Origin: Hoplostethus atlanticus
Taxonomy: Eukaryota > Chordata > Actinopteri > Trachichthyiformes > Trachichthyidae
Reading direction: 5' to 3'
Assembly (NCBI GenBank): GCA_034670405.1
Contig: JAXDDX010000289.1
Coordinates: forward strand, 62,001-126,000
DNA: 64,000 nucleotides
Part shown: in pieces, positions 46,323 to 57,869 of the stretch
How the letters are laid out: every line of letters starts with the position of its first letter
Numbering within the stretch: position 1 is the first letter of the stretch
Notes under the pieces: generated by a model
Database searches by the model: none
What the model was told of the DNA's origin: nothing
What the model saw: only the letters and a program-made list of their open reading frames with translations
Translations under genes and position numbers: made by a program

Positions 46323-48156
46323 ACCTCTGATCAAAAGTTTGGAACAATTATTGTCCCATCCAAAAGTCTTGGCAATGATAGATAAGCCGCAGAAATACAG
46401 AAGTGGGTATTTGTATGACATAGATGGAGAACTCATGAAATCACACCCTTTATTTTCTTCCCGGCCCTCTGCTTTACAGATAATCCTTTACTCTGATGAA
46501 ATTGAAATTTGCAACCCACTTGGGTCTCATGCTTCCAAGAATAAGTTGCTAATGTTTTATTATACATTGGGAAACATTAATCCTAAATATAGATCGAAAT
46601 TAGCTGCGATTCGCCTACTCGCTATTGCAAAGAAGACCGAGCTCTCTGAATGTGGAGTTGATGGAATTTTGGGAAGGTTGCAAGAGGATTTAGTAATGCT
46701 ATATAACGGTGTTAAAATTCAGATTGGTAATGGTGAACGTGAAATATTTGGAGCATTAGTTTCGATATATGGAGACACTTTAGCTCAGCATGAGCTTTGT
46801 GGATTTAAAGAGGGTGTTGGTTTTGCTTATAGTAAATGCCGACAGTGTGAATGTTCATTTGAGGGCATGCAAATTCATTTTGATGAGGATAACTTTGAGG
46901 AAAGGACAATAGAGAGACATGTCCGGCAGTGTAGCGACATTGAGAAGGCCAACACTGAGTATCTCAGAAACAGCTTAAAAACTACATTCGGAATCAACAG
47001 AAGGAGCAAACTGGTAGAATTCCCGGCTTTTAACTTGATCCAACAAACACCCCAAGATATGATGCATATAATTCTTGAAGGCATTGCTCCATTAGAAATA
47101 AAGTGTGTGATAAAACAGTTCATTCTTTTAGGACAACTAGATTTGGATGTTCTCAACACTGCACTAATTGGATTCCCCTACTCTCCACTTGATGTTAGAG
47201 ATAAACCAAGCCCTATAGCCTACAGCACATTAGCTTCCAGTGATAATAAGTTGAAGCAGTCCTCAGGACAAATGATTGTTCTACTAAAAATACTGCCATT
47301 TCTGATTGATACAGTTAAAGGTAGTGAATACTACACACTCATTCTTGAACTTGTAGAGATTGTTCAAATTTTGTTTGCTCCTGTTATTGGTCTACAGACT
47401 ATTAACAGAATGAAAACACTCATTGAACAGCATTTAAAGCATATGAAGAACCTTTTCCCAGATAACAACATCACTCCCAAACAACACTATTTGATTCATG
47501 CTCCATCCCAGATTAAACTACTGGGACCAATGGTCCGTCACATGTGCATGAGATTCGAATCAAAACATTGCTTTTTTAAACAATGGGCCTTAAAAATAAA
47601 TTTTAAAAATGTTTGCAAGTCTTTAATAAGGCATAATCAAATGTATGAATGTTGTCAGAATGTAAGTAGTTCTGAACACCCTATTTTTGCAAATGAGTGT
47701 ACTTTGGGACCAACATCGGAAATAAGCAACATGTCATACTTAAAAGAAAAAATGAGGGCCTTCCTTGGAAATGATGAAGTAAACAATGCAGTATCTGTTA
47801 AATGGATTAATCTAAATGGCAACAAATATATACGGGAGAAGTCATTACTTATGAGTGCTGTTAATTCTAATAATTTACCTGAATTTGGACTGGTGAGAAG
47901 TATCTATGTAATAAATTCATCATTATATTGCTTTGAGTTCCAGCAGCACAATACTATTTGTTATGATAGAGATTACATGGCATATAAAATAGAGATTCCA
48001 AACATGGCACAAGCAACTGAACTGATATCTGCCGATAACCTTGTAGATTTCACTCCATATTACAGTTTTACTCACAAGGATATGGAATATGTCCCTATGA
48101 AATATTACCTGGGAGATGTGATTGGACTACACAAAGCCTCATCTGATGTATTGTAA
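46012..48156 (+). CDS. CACTA/EnSpm-like DDE transposase, main exon (intact)
   Basis: About 714 residues open to the stop at 48156, starting in phase 0 after the acceptor 'gcctgtttttcag'. The frame has no suitable ATG, so it needs an upstream exon. Family-like blocks, counted from the GTG codon at 46018, are FIRST ACID IILYSDEIEICNPLG (D160), YYTLGNINPKYRSKLAAIRL (181-200), SECOND ACID SIYGDTLAQHELCGFKEG (D253), a cysteine cluster C274/C277/C279, TTFGINRRSKLVEFPAFNL, a D-x2-H-x3-E set (D347, H350, E354) and MCMRFESKHCFFKQ near 530. I recognise this as the transposase of a multi-copy fish gene that begins with a C2H2 finger; the EnSpm assignment follows from the CACTA-type ends. It would cut and rejoin the transposon. 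Its N-terminal exons appear to lie at 50150-52545 on the opposite strand. Confidence 0.8.
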   Translation, partial: SGVNDVLAAMQQYQALLVTNLRSQLQTVFQQHRGSELENEAMGIFDRIEDPFASVSTTYRQDSVIKAKFNFVESEEVSVGYTACLLKKGTKRVLSTKPKCFHYIPLIKSLEQLLSHPKVLAMIDKPQKYRSGYLYDIDGELMKSHPLFSSRPSALQIILYSDEIEICNPLGSHASKNKLLMFYYTLGNINPKYRSKLAAIRLLAIAKKTELSECGVDGILGRLQEDLVMLYNGVKIQIGNGEREIFGALVSIYGDTLAQHELCGFKEGVGFAYSKCRQCECSFEGMQIHFDEDNFEERTIERHVRQCSDIEKANTEYLRNSLKTTFGINRRSKLVEFPAFNLIQQTPQDMMHIILEGIAPLEIKCVIKQFILLGQLDLDVLNTALIGFPYSPLDVRDKPSPIAYSTLASSDNKLKQSSGQMIVLLKILPFLIDTVKGSEYYTLILELVEIVQILFAPVIGLQTINRMKTLIEQHLKHMKNLFPDNNITPKQHYLIHAPSQIKLLGPMVRHMCMRFESKHCFFKQWALKINFKNVCKSLIRHNQMYECCQNVSSSEHPIFANECTLGPTSEISNMSYLKEKMRAFLGNDEVNNAVSVKWINLNGNKYIREKSLLMSAVNSNNLPEFGLVRSIYVINSSLYCFEFQQHNTICYDRDYMAYKIEIPNMAQATELISADNLVDFTPYYSFTHKDMEYVPMKYYLGDVIGLHKASSDVL

Positions 48157-49046
48157 TAGGGTACACTTTCATGTGGTGCCCTTTGGTGGACAAACTGTGA
48201 TTTAAATATGACTTCAAGATGTATTTTTGACACTTTTGCGTTGCAATTTCTTGTTACTTATTGTCCGACAAGAGCTGATACATGAGTGCTACATGGCTCA
48301 TGCATGATTTTCTATCGTCATGCAGAGAAAATAACCTAAATCTAAAGAAATGCTAAAACAGTTAATCAGTTGTTTAATAGGCATCCTTAGAGGACCTGAA
48401 CTGACTACTATGAGCTCTGCTATCTGCTGTCTGTCCATATATACATCTCCATCTATCCATCTATACATTTTCCAAATGTGTCAAGGGTCATGTTAAACTG
48501 TATTTTGCCATTTTGTGTGTGTGTATGAGCTTATGCAGTTGTTGTTCAGCACAGTCATTTGTATTTTGCTGTGTGTTACCAGACTGCAATTCTCTTAATA
48601 GTAATAATATGGAATGTTGATTGATTGATTGATGAAATGTGAAGCGGCAGGTTCTGTTTTCTGTTAACATAATGATTCCACTTATAGTGTGATAGCCACA
48701 CACCTTGAATAAAAATAGATGAACAAACTTTAATTGGTGTCATTTCATGAGATTCTTAAATTTAGAAGTTGTGCAAATGGTCTTACTCTTAAAATAAGGA
48801 AAAAAATATTGTTCCTCTGCTGGGATATCATCCAAACCATTGTTGTAGCTTGTTATTGGTTAAATCTAGCTCAATATTAGCTGGAATGTCTTATTAAGAA
48901 AAAGTTAGATATATTTTCTTAAAATAAGATCACTTTTCTAATGCAAAACATGCTTGACAAGATTCATTTTCTTTTTAGACAAAAAATAAGACAAATTTCC
49001 CAGAAACAAGGCTTTTTTACTTTCTTGAAATTCCTTTTTTGCAGTG
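48157..49046 (+). other. Transposase 3' region and CACTG terminus
   Basis: AT-rich sequence with subterminal wording 'attgttcctctgctgggata' (about 48810), similar to 'cttgttcctctgggatattt' at 56650 near the other end. It closes with 'attccttttttgcagtg' at 49046, whose complement starts CACTGCAAAAAAGG. Confidence 0.65.
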
Positions 49047-50149
49047 TACGCTCGCTCAATCTCTGCTCTATGCGCTGGCAAGCACCTGCGCACTCGCTCA
49101 CATTGTCCTCTCCTCTCCCAACATCTCCGCTGTGTGCGCTCTCAACTCTGCTTGCATGCTCGCTCAACTTGGCACAGCGTTACAATGTGCCACAAAACCA
49201 GCCAATCACAGACTTGGGGAAAGTAATCCTGATTGGCTGTTTTGTATCCAATCAGGCTGCTTCCACAAACTTTGGGATTTTCGCATGGATGAAGAGGATT
49301 TTCGATGATACTAGCTGCAACAGAGCGCAACAGTGACCGCCCACACTTCCGGAACCGGCTCCGGTTCCGGAAGTGAATTTCCCATTCATTCACTACATTT
49401 ACATTTCAGAAAATCCTTATATAAAGAGTTTTAAGGCTGGAACCAAGCCAGCCAACTACGAGATGAATCGTGACCATAAAACATTTGATTCTGAGCAAAA
49501 AAAGATCGGAAAACGGAAAAAAAGGCAAAGGTACAAGACTGTACATAATTATTTTAGTGAAGTGAAGTGAAGGAACTACTCATCCCATAAACCATTGCGA
49601 ATGATACCTTTCCAACAACTTCCAACCTAACTATAGTTTATCGCGCTGCTTCTTGAATTTAACATTCGTCAATATTATAGTGTTTATATTGTTGTTGGTG
49701 TGTGTAACTTTAATCTATAAGGATTAATAAGATTAAGTGTACTCTATGATGGGGCAATAAAATGAAATACAAAATATGCAGATTGTGCTGAGCAAGAACA
49801 AACACAGTATTAAAAAATAACAGATCTCAGGGATAGATATCAGTTGTGTTGCAATAAAAGGAAGCTAATACAGAGGGTAACTGTAGTAAAAAACAAAGGA
49901 TTAAGAGTGATACAGGCACAGAGAAACTCAGTGTGCACACGATAGGATTAACTACAGTCACCAATAGAGATACGATTCAGAGTGAGAGATAGGCGTAGTT
50001 TACATGCTCCACAGCAAGAGCACTCAAGGCTGCAACAGTTTATGACAAAATGTAACTATTATCTAATTTCAATGATCGGATTTGACATTCCAGATAATCA
50101 ACAGAGCCACAGGTCAAAATAATGTTAATAATCTTGAGTGAAGACAAAC
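49047..50149. other. GC-richer flank then intron-like sequence
   Basis: 49047-49340 is GC-rich with repeated 'gctcgctcaa' and 'gcgctctcaactctgcttg' wording. The complement of the last motif recurs just outside the right terminus (57934-57955). Beyond 49400 the sequence is AT-rich and intron-like. No gene is supported. Confidence 0.4.
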
Positions 50150-52545
50150 CTGTGAAAGATGTTTTTCTCTTGCAGTCAACACAATAGCAGTAGCTTGTCT
50201 GGTCAGAACGTCATGGCAGGAGTCATCCTTTAAAAAAAGAAAAATCAATATCAGAAGTGTGTGTTTGTGTGTGTGTATTAAATAACATTTTCTACATAAT
50301 TTAACACTGTTCAGTTTAATTAAGAGTAAACTAATTGCATGTTATTATGTGCTGAGGAAGACTATCAACAGGCTTACCTTAGATGTGCATGATGCAGAGA
50401 GGCCACCCGTAGGCTCGCTTGGAAAATCCAGGATATTCAAAGTTCTATTTAAGGTACCATCAACAGTCCGGGACATAGCATGATGCTGTGGAGAGGTAAG
50501 GGTGTCATCGTCGAAGCCAGAGTACAATGACACAGTATTGTCAAAAGCACCAAAATGCTCTGGAGCGACAGAATCCGGACAGGGTTGGACTCTGTTATCC
50601 TCCATCTTTGCATCTTCAGCTGATTGCACTCTGTTCTCCCACGTTGCATCTGCCGTTGGTTGCTCTCTGTTCTCCACTGTTGCACCCTCGGTTGGTTGGT
50701 CTCTGTCAGTGGTGGAATGTAAGTACATTTACTCAAGTACAGTACTTAAGTACAAATTTGAGGTAGTAGTACTTTACTTGAGTCTTTTCTTCTCATGCCA
50801 CTTTCTACTTCTACTCCACTACATCTCAGATGGAAATATTATACTTTCTACTCCACTACATTTATCTGACAGCTTTAGTTACTAGTTACTTTACAAATTA
50901 AGACTGGACAAACAAGCATTGTGAAGGTGTCACTTTGGGCTCTGGGTAATTGTGACGGCATTTCTCACTATTTTCACTATTTTTATAAACCAATTAATGG
51001 AGAAAATAATAAGCAGATTAATCCATAATGAAAATAATCATTAGTTGCAGTCCTATACAAAATAGTTCGAAATGAGCTCCACTTCAACCAAAAATCCTGC
51101 TTTTACATTAATGCATGAGTAACGTTAGTGGTGGAAAGTAACTAAGTACATTTAGTCAAGTAATGTACTTAAGTACAATTTTAAGGTACTTGTACTTTAC
51201 TTGAGTCTTTTTATTTTATGCTACTTTATACTTCCACTCCGCTACATTTCAGAGGGAAATATTGTACTTTCTACTCCACTACATTTATTTGACATCTTTG
51301 GTTACTTTCCAGATTACATTTTTTACATAAAATAACATAATGATGATTTTATAAATTACAATACATTGTTAAAGATTAAATTCCAAAAAATCAGTGTGTA
51401 TCTGTGTCTCTTTGTCATGTTTCAGATGTCTTTCAGTTACACCAGAAACATTTCCCTGTGGTTTCAAATAAATAACTGTTTAAGGTCCAGAGGTTAAAAT
51501 CTCCAATATTTCACAAAAATACAAAGATTAAAGAAAAGTTCTGAAAAATGAATCCAAATTTATGTAGCAGAACTATATCATCTCAAGACCCCTCAGATTT
51601 ATTTTATAACCCACACAAAGCAGTTCAAACTAGCTCCACCTCCAGCAGCTGCAATATTAAAATGCTGCTTATGCACTGACTTATCAGTATTAATAATGTA
51701 CTTTGTTACATCTACTTCATATATCAATCACAGCCCAATTTTCTTCAAAATGAGTAACGTTACTTTTACTTTAATACTTAAAGTAAATTTAGCTGGTAAT
51801 ACTTCTGTACTATTACTTAGGTAGGATTTTAAATGCAGGACTTTTACTTGTAATGAAGTATTTTTACATTGTGATATTGATACTTTTACTTAGGTAAATT
51901 ATCTGAGTAGCCTACTTATTCCAACACTGCAATCTAATGATATAATTGTGTAATGATATAATCTAATGATATAATACATTAGATTACAGTAACAGTCACA
52001 GGGGAATTTTTTTGGCACCGTCTACTTTTACTTTTAATACTTTAAGTACATTTTCCTGATTATACTTACATACTTTTACTTGAGTAACATTTTCAGTGCA
52101 GGACTTTTACTTGTAAAAGAGTATTTTTACAGTGTGGTATTAGTAACAATACTTTTACTCAAGTAAAGGATCTGAATATTTCCTCACCTCTGCTCTCCGT
52201 TTTCCACCGTTGCATCAGCTGGCCTGTATGCCCATATGTTGTTAGTGTTTCTGTTCACCGTTGATGTGGGTTCCCTTCTTGAGGTCGCTGGCGTCGTCCT
52301 CTCTCTCCGTGATCTGCTGCTGCCACTGTCAAGGTGTTCAGAGTGGGATCTTCGAATATGGTACCAAAGTGAGTTGTAGACTCGATATTCTTTGGCGCAA
52401 CCATCGATTCCACAAACAACGTGGAAATCTGGACTACGACTATGAGCAGAATTTATATGACTCAATAAAGATTTGAGAGTCAGAGCCACAAACACACAGC
52501 AGATAACACAGCGCCAAATAATTTTCTCTGTTTTAATATTAACTA
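50150..52545 (-). CDS. C2H2 zinc-finger N-terminal exons of the transposase gene, split by a MITE
   Basis: The first block (about 52545-52193) encodes WRCVICC, SLLSHINSAH, then a C2H2-like finger VCGIDGCAKEYRVYNSLWYH with HIRRSH, followed by a Ser/Arg-rich linker. The reading frame is then cut by a hAT-type MITE (50707-52192). Beyond it, from 50698 down to 50378, it continues in exactly the same frame (QPTEGATVENREQ...), ending at GTAAGC. A last exon (50227-50150) encodes DDSCHDVLTRQATAIVLT then AREKHLSQ, ending in phase 0. That phase fits the transposase exon at 46012, and related fish proteins continue the same way. Short coding repeats of the ATVENGEQ type flank the MITE. The start exon is not resolved. 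The finger probably binds the transposon ends (inference). Confidence 0.7.
50707..52192. mobile_element. hAT-type MITE(s) with nested copy
   Basis: It starts 'cagtggtggaatgtaagtac' and ends 'aaaggatctgaatatttcct' then 'cacctctg', a MITE family very common in fish. A second copy (about 51127-51929, 'tagtggtggaaagtaactaa' to 'ccaacactg') is nested inside. Flanks GTCTCTGT (50699-50706) and CTCTCCGT (52193-52200) agree in six of eight bases, a decayed 8-bp hAT target duplication. Confidence 0.85.
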
Positions 52546-52765
52546 TTGTGTAATTCAATAATGTTATTTATAGAAATTAATTTTGGGCAATGCAAAATAA
52601 ATTTATTACGGCCGGCCACACCCCCTGGAGAAGATGGTATAATCCAAATGTGTGGGTGCAGTTTTTTTTTAACCCTACCGCCAAAACTACTTGCATTTGA
52701 AACGCACACACCTGCTGCTGTGATTATTCTGAAGTCTAGTTTGTGGATGTCAGTGAAGACAAATT
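52546..52765. promoter_or_regulatory. Shared divergent promoter region
   Basis: About 220 bp separate the first recognised block of the minus-strand zinc-finger gene from the ATG of the plus-strand SAMD3-like gene. Divergent head-to-head spacing of this size implies a common promoter. No clear TATA or CpG island was identified by eye, so the assignment is by position. Confidence 0.5.
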
Positions 52766-55700
52766 ATGGATGAACTGGACGACATTGCAATTGGCACACT
52801 CAGAGGTATGCTATTATATGTTGTATTAACGTTATGTCAAAGTTATGTTGTGTTTTACGTAGCTAACCTAGCTTGGCAAGTTAGGGGGGGAGGGGTCGTC
52901 TTATGAGCTGACGTTAACGTTACTCCTATAAAAGGTAACGTTACTACAATTTTTATTTATTTTATACTTCGTATGTATGTTGGCGCAAGGAGCTATGATA
53001 ATAATTAGAATAAACCCGTCCTTCATTTTTTTTGGGCGTTTTTGCATTTTTATGGAGTAAAAAGCAGAATTTTAATGTAAGTTGTTACCTCACTGGAGTG
53101 CCTTAAAAGCTGCAATGCGGTGCTACATCATATTTGGTGAGCCATCAGATTCTGTGACCTGCAGATCCTTAGAAGTATCAATACCACAATGTAAAATACT
53201 TAATTACAAGTAGAAATCTTGCATTTAAAATCCTACTTAAAGTACTAAACTTAAAGTACTATTTTTTTTCTGCAAAATTTGTCATTTTTCTTCAAGTAAA
53301 TTTAGCTGGTAATACTTAAGTGGGTTCTAAATGCAGGATTTTTACTTGTAATGAAATATTTTTATATTGTGGTATTGATACTTTTACTTTTAAGTAAGTT
53401 AAAGGATCTGAGTACTGACTCTGACTACTGAGCAGTTCACAGAATCTGATGGGTCACCAAATATGATGTAACACCTGTACCTCACTGGTACTTAGTCTCA
53501 TATATGTGCAATAACAGTCCAAGAAGCCTGACTGCTATTTATTAAATCTGTAACACGTTTGTTCAGAAGTGCTGAATTAAATGTAGAGGGTATGTTAAAG
53601 TAAAAATTAATAATTAATGCATTGTCTATAAAGCCTCAATATAAAATATGTTACGTGAAATATGAATGTACCTTATTGGAGTAGTTTAGCAAGGCTTCAG
53701 TCTCACTCTTACCACAATTAGCAAAGCTGGAATATAAATATCTTATATCTTATTATTATGCTTTCAATTCACCCAGTACTCTTGAAACAAAATGATAGCC
53801 TGCAGCAAGAGTGAGCAAAATGTCAGAACACTATGCTAATTGTACAGGAAGTGCCACAATGTAAAAATGAATCAGTAAAATATTCTCACTTGTTATGTAC
53901 ACAAGGCTGAGTGAATTCAGTGATAAGTTCAGTGTCTTGGCACTAACTGTAACTTCTCTATGTTCCAGCTGCTAATATTGGAGAGGACCTACTGCCTTCA
54001 CTCTCCCGGGATGACATCAAAGATCTGTTTCCCGGTCCCGAAAATTTCCTGAGGCGCCGGGCTATATGGCTTGTTGTGAATAAAGAAGAAAAGGTCAGTT
54101 ATATATCTATTACAGTATAACAAAACTCAGTACACCCCTGTGCAATATCACTAAAATGTTAAATAATTACAAATCCGGTCCATTTAATAACATTTTATTT
54201 ATTTTTAGCCAAAGCCCAAGAGGAATGAAGCTAATTCATTTGAAAAAGAGAAATGTTTGATCAATTAAAAAATAATGAAAGGTCCATATTTAAGAACCAA
54301 CTGCAACAGCTTTGTTCTTCTTGGGCTTTGGCTAGAAACAAATACAATTGTATTAAATTGACAGGATTTGTAATTATTTAACGTTTTGGTGATATTGCAC
54401 AGGGGTGTACTCACTTCTGTTGTATATGCTTTGAGACCTATTCAACAATGAATGTAAAATTAAGTGCTTATGCAACTTTTTAAAAATCCTCTAAAACATA
54501 ATGCATGTTCATTTAACTAACAAGTAAAGGCACACATTATGATATAAAGTTATCCTATGAAATGTCTAAGTGTAAATGTATTTTAGGCAGAGACTGCTGC
54601 TGAAATACAACAACCATTAACCACTGGAGGCAGTGACATTTCAAAAGAGGAGCCCAAGACTTCGAAGTTTGTGACTATGTCCAACCCAGAATACATAGTC
54701 TTCACGGACAGTGAGCTTGAACAGGCGCGACGCTCCTACTTCGAGCAGAAGCGGCTGGGGACCGAGCACGGCGTGGCCTTATCCAAGGAGCTCTTCTGCC
54801 GACTCATAAGAAACACTATGACTAATATGATTTCAATCGCAAGAGCCACAGAGGACTCCAGATACCCCAGCAAACATGAGGTCAATGCCATGGCGAAGCG
54901 ATTGGTGGAGTACTACCCAATGATAAAAGACAGGTCATCATCATCAAACAGTGAGTGGGTAAGTAGTAGCTTTTTGTCACTATTGCTCGTATTTGATGTT
55001 TGGGTCTGTTTTTGGGTCATCTTTTAATGTTTACTATTTGTACCCGTCAGGAGCATGTTGCTAAAAAGCTCATGAAGAGACTTTCAAACTTTCTCTTTTT
55101 TATGCCTTCAGCTGGTTCAGTTGACCTCTTGGACAGCCAGAAAACCCAGGCAAGACACTACAAGACTCTTCAAATAATGTACAAGTCCAAGCAGCCGAAC
55201 AAAGCTGCGGTAACTCATTTGCTGAACCTGGAGTTCGAGTCTAGAAGACGCTTCATCAACTCCAATGTTTTAAAGGAGCAAGACAGACCGACAAAGATTC
55301 TAGAGGCTTACCCATGTTTCAGAGAAGTGGATCATGTAAGAAATTTAAGTAGAAATAGAGTAGAATAGAAAGCCTTTATTGTTATTGTATTCAATACAAG
55401 GGAAATTAAGTAAATGATCGCCCCCTGTAAACAGTTCATCATCAAACTGTTTAACCAGGACTCGGAATGGAGATTATTTTGTATTTATCTGTATTTGAAT
55501 GTATTTTTCAGGTCCTGGATGAGCTGCGGAGAATTATTCAACCTACCAATTCCCGGTACATCTCTGAGATGAAGGACAGATGGGAAAACTTCTACTCAAA
55601 GGTCCAGTTTTATGGTATCATGAAGAAAGCCATGAAGCCTCCAAAAACTTTGAATGGAGGTGAGTTCACAATACCTTGATTTGTCCAAGTTTATATTTTG

Positions 55701-56549
55701 CGATCTCATGATGAGTTATTGATGGTTATTTATGGTACTGCCTTGTATTGTGCCTTTTCTGTCAAACCAGTGGAGCATGCCGCAGCTGTGTTCAGAGCCC
55801 TGCCACTGCTCTTCCCATCCAGCACCATGCCACCTAGGAAGCTGGGCGCAAACAGCGAGGCTCTTTTCCATGTCCTTACGGTGAGACTTGCTGTAGTATT
55901 TTATACTGTATGTTGCAGTTATTCATACATACATTATATGTTCTGTTTGGTTATTTTTTGTGATAGGCTTCTGTCATTTTCACGATGACAAAAGTTGAAG
56001 TGTTGTCCATGCTGTAATTTTTGTAGGAGTAGCTTTATTGAAACTTGCTGTGGTGTGTTCAGTATTTGCAATGTTCAGCAAAGAATATATACAAAATATT
56101 TTCCCTCAGATGTCAGGGGTTAATGTGGCTAGGTTTTTTTTGGATGTAGAATTATCATTTGACCATTCAGTGTCCTAGTCCAGGTCAAGGTGTGTGTACT
56201 TGTGTTTTTCTAATCTTCTACATTGACTTTTGTCATCTAGACTTCAGAAGACCCCGATGGTTTCCTGCGCCAACGACCCCTGTCTTGTCCAGTTGTGCTC
56301 GTCTCTGAAGACAACTGCATGATCGCCATTGGAAGCACGCCAGTGGCCACCTTCGACAGTGAGAGGTTTCACGAGGGACTGCTCTACCTCATGGCATATT
56401 ATTATGCCCTTCACCTCACTTACCCGAAGTGTATTTCCACACTGCTCTCAGTATTGCAAACTGAAATTCTCCAAGATTCCATCCATGACGGAGATTCAAC
56501 CCCCTCCTACAAAAAAGCCATTGGCGAGTGGAAGTCTTTCATTGAGTGA
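52766..56549 (+). CDS. SAMD3-like protein, seven exons, intact
   Basis: Coding exons are 52766-52805, 53969-54093, 54587-54958, 55051-55335, 55512-55659, 55771-55880 and 56241-56549. All have GT/AG borders and matching phases, giving a 462-residue protein. The N-terminus (LLPSLSRDDIKDLFPGP, about 20-40) resembles a short SAM-like helix set. The rest (ELFCRLIRNTMTNMISIARA, LNLEFESRRRFINSNV, MKDRWENFYSKVQFYG, FHEGLLYLMAYYYALHLTYP) is the conserved core of multi-copy fish proteins usually annotated as sterile alpha motif domain-containing protein 3-like. No catalytic motif is recognised. Its position between CACTA ends, opposite the transposase gene, suggests a transposon-encoded accessory protein; a host gene is the alternative. 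Introns 1 and 2 carry repeats. Confidence 0.85.
53085..53490. repeat. Long imperfect palindrome in intron 1 of the SAMD3-like gene
   Basis: The left arm ('tacatcatatttggtgagcc', 'atcagattctgtga', 'agtatcaataccacaatgta') pairs with the complement of the right arm ending 'gtcaccaaatatgatgtaac'. Arms of about 130-180 bp flank a short loop. Part of both arms resembles the hAT MITE at 50.7-52.2 kb ('tttttacttgtaatgaaata'), so two opposed MITE copies may have made it. Confidence 0.75.
54118..54424. mobile_element. Tc1/mariner-type MITE in intron 2
   Basis: Left 'aacaaaactcagtacacccc' then 'tgtgcaatatcac' pairs with the complement of the right end 'gtgatattgcacaggggtgt'. TA lies at both outer edges. 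Arms exceed 60 bp; there is also an inner pair 'tagccaaagcccaagaggaa' and 'ttcttcttgggctttggcta'. It is non-coding. Confidence 0.8.
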
Positions 56550-56699
56550 GTGAGTCTCTCTCTCTCTTTTCTTTCTGTTCTCTTTTCTGACAAAAAGCTG
56601 TTTCAGATAAAGTTAGTCTTGCCACGTTTGTTGGTGTCATTTCAAAAAATCTTGTTCCTCTGGGATATTTTGCAAACCAGCAGTGTTTTTATTTTCTAA

Positions 56700-57072
56700 T
56701 AGCGCTGCAACTAACGATTATTTTCATTATCCATCAATCTGTTGATTATTTTTTTGATTAATCGATTAGTTGTTTGGTCTTTAAAAGGTCAGAAAATGGT
56801 GAACATTTTCAATCATTGTTTCCCAAAGCCCAAGATGCAATCTAAAATGTCTTGTCTTGTCTTTTCTCGACCAACAATCCACAACCCAAAGAGATATGCA
56901 GTTTACTATCATAGAAGACTAAAGGAACCAGGAAATATTAACATTTAAGAACCAGAACATTTTGGCATTTTTTCTTAAATGTCTCAAAACAATTAATCGA
57001 TTATCAAAATAGTTACAGATTAATTTTCTGTTGATAAACTAATCGATTAATCGACTAATCCTTGAAGCTCTA
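56700..57072. mobile_element. hAT-type MITE
   Basis: It begins 'tagcgctgcaactaacgatt' and ends 'aatcgactaatccttgaagc' then 'tcta'. TTTTCTAA flanks both sides exactly (56692-56699 and 57073-57080). The interior has 'ttgattaatcgattagttgt'. It is a very common fish MITE, lying just past the SAMD3-like stop. Confidence 0.9.
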
Positions 57073-57258
57073 TTTTCTAACACCTATGTTCATGTAGAGC
57101 TATAATGCAGTCTGACTATGGAGAAAGTGGTTGAATGTTGTCAAATGCTTTTCAATGCAGCAGTTGGAAAATTTTGTTTTAATAAAAAGAAATGCTAAAA
57201 ATAAGAATGCCTCTGGTGCCTTAATTTAAGACAATGTCACTTATTTTTATTATGCTGT

Positions 57259-57672
57259 TTGAAGAAATTGTGTCTTATTGTAAGTTTTTTTTGCTAATTA
57301 TTACTCTTAATTTAAGGTATAAATTCTTAGTCAGCTCAATCAAGAGACCAATATATCTCGTTTGAAGAAATTGTGTCTTATTGTAAGCTTTTTTTTGCTA
57401 ATAATTACTCTTAATTTAAGGTATAAATTCTTAAAGTCAGCTCAATCAAGAGACCAATATATCTTGTTTGAAGAAATTGTGACTTATTGTAAGCTTTTTT
57501 TGCTAATTGTTAATCTTAATTTAAGGTATAAATTCTTAAAGTCAGCTCAATCAAGAGACCAATATATCTTGTTTGAAGAAATTGTGACTTATTGTAAGCT
57601 TTTTTTGCTAATTATTAATCTTATATTAAAGGTATAAATTCTTAAAGTCAGCTCAATCAAGAGAACAAAATA
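57259..57672 (+). repeat. Four tandem copies of an about 106-bp unit, CACTA subterminal region
   Basis: The unit begins 'ttgaagaaattgtgtcttat' and contains 'cagctcaatcaagagacc'. Copies start near 57259, 57362, 57468 and 57574. Subterminal repeats are typical of CACTA ends, where the transposon's own proteins bind. Confidence 0.9.
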
Positions 57673-57869
57673 CTCATTTTAAGTTAATCTATCTTAAATA
57701 ACTAACTTTGTATTGCTTGTAATAAGCACAACTTGCTTAAATTTTGGCATTTTTGTCTAGTTTTAAGGCCCATTACGGTCTCTCAGTGGCTAGATTTATG
57801 TGCTAGTTTTAGGAATTCTAGTCAAGCAAAATTGGCTTACCCCATTGGCAGATTTTTTTGCTTGATATA

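Noticed and set aside
46012-48156. Stand-alone host gene starting at 46018
   Set aside because: The first codon of the open frame is GTG after a good splice acceptor, and the family needs an N-terminal finger domain; the exon fits the exons at 50150-52545.
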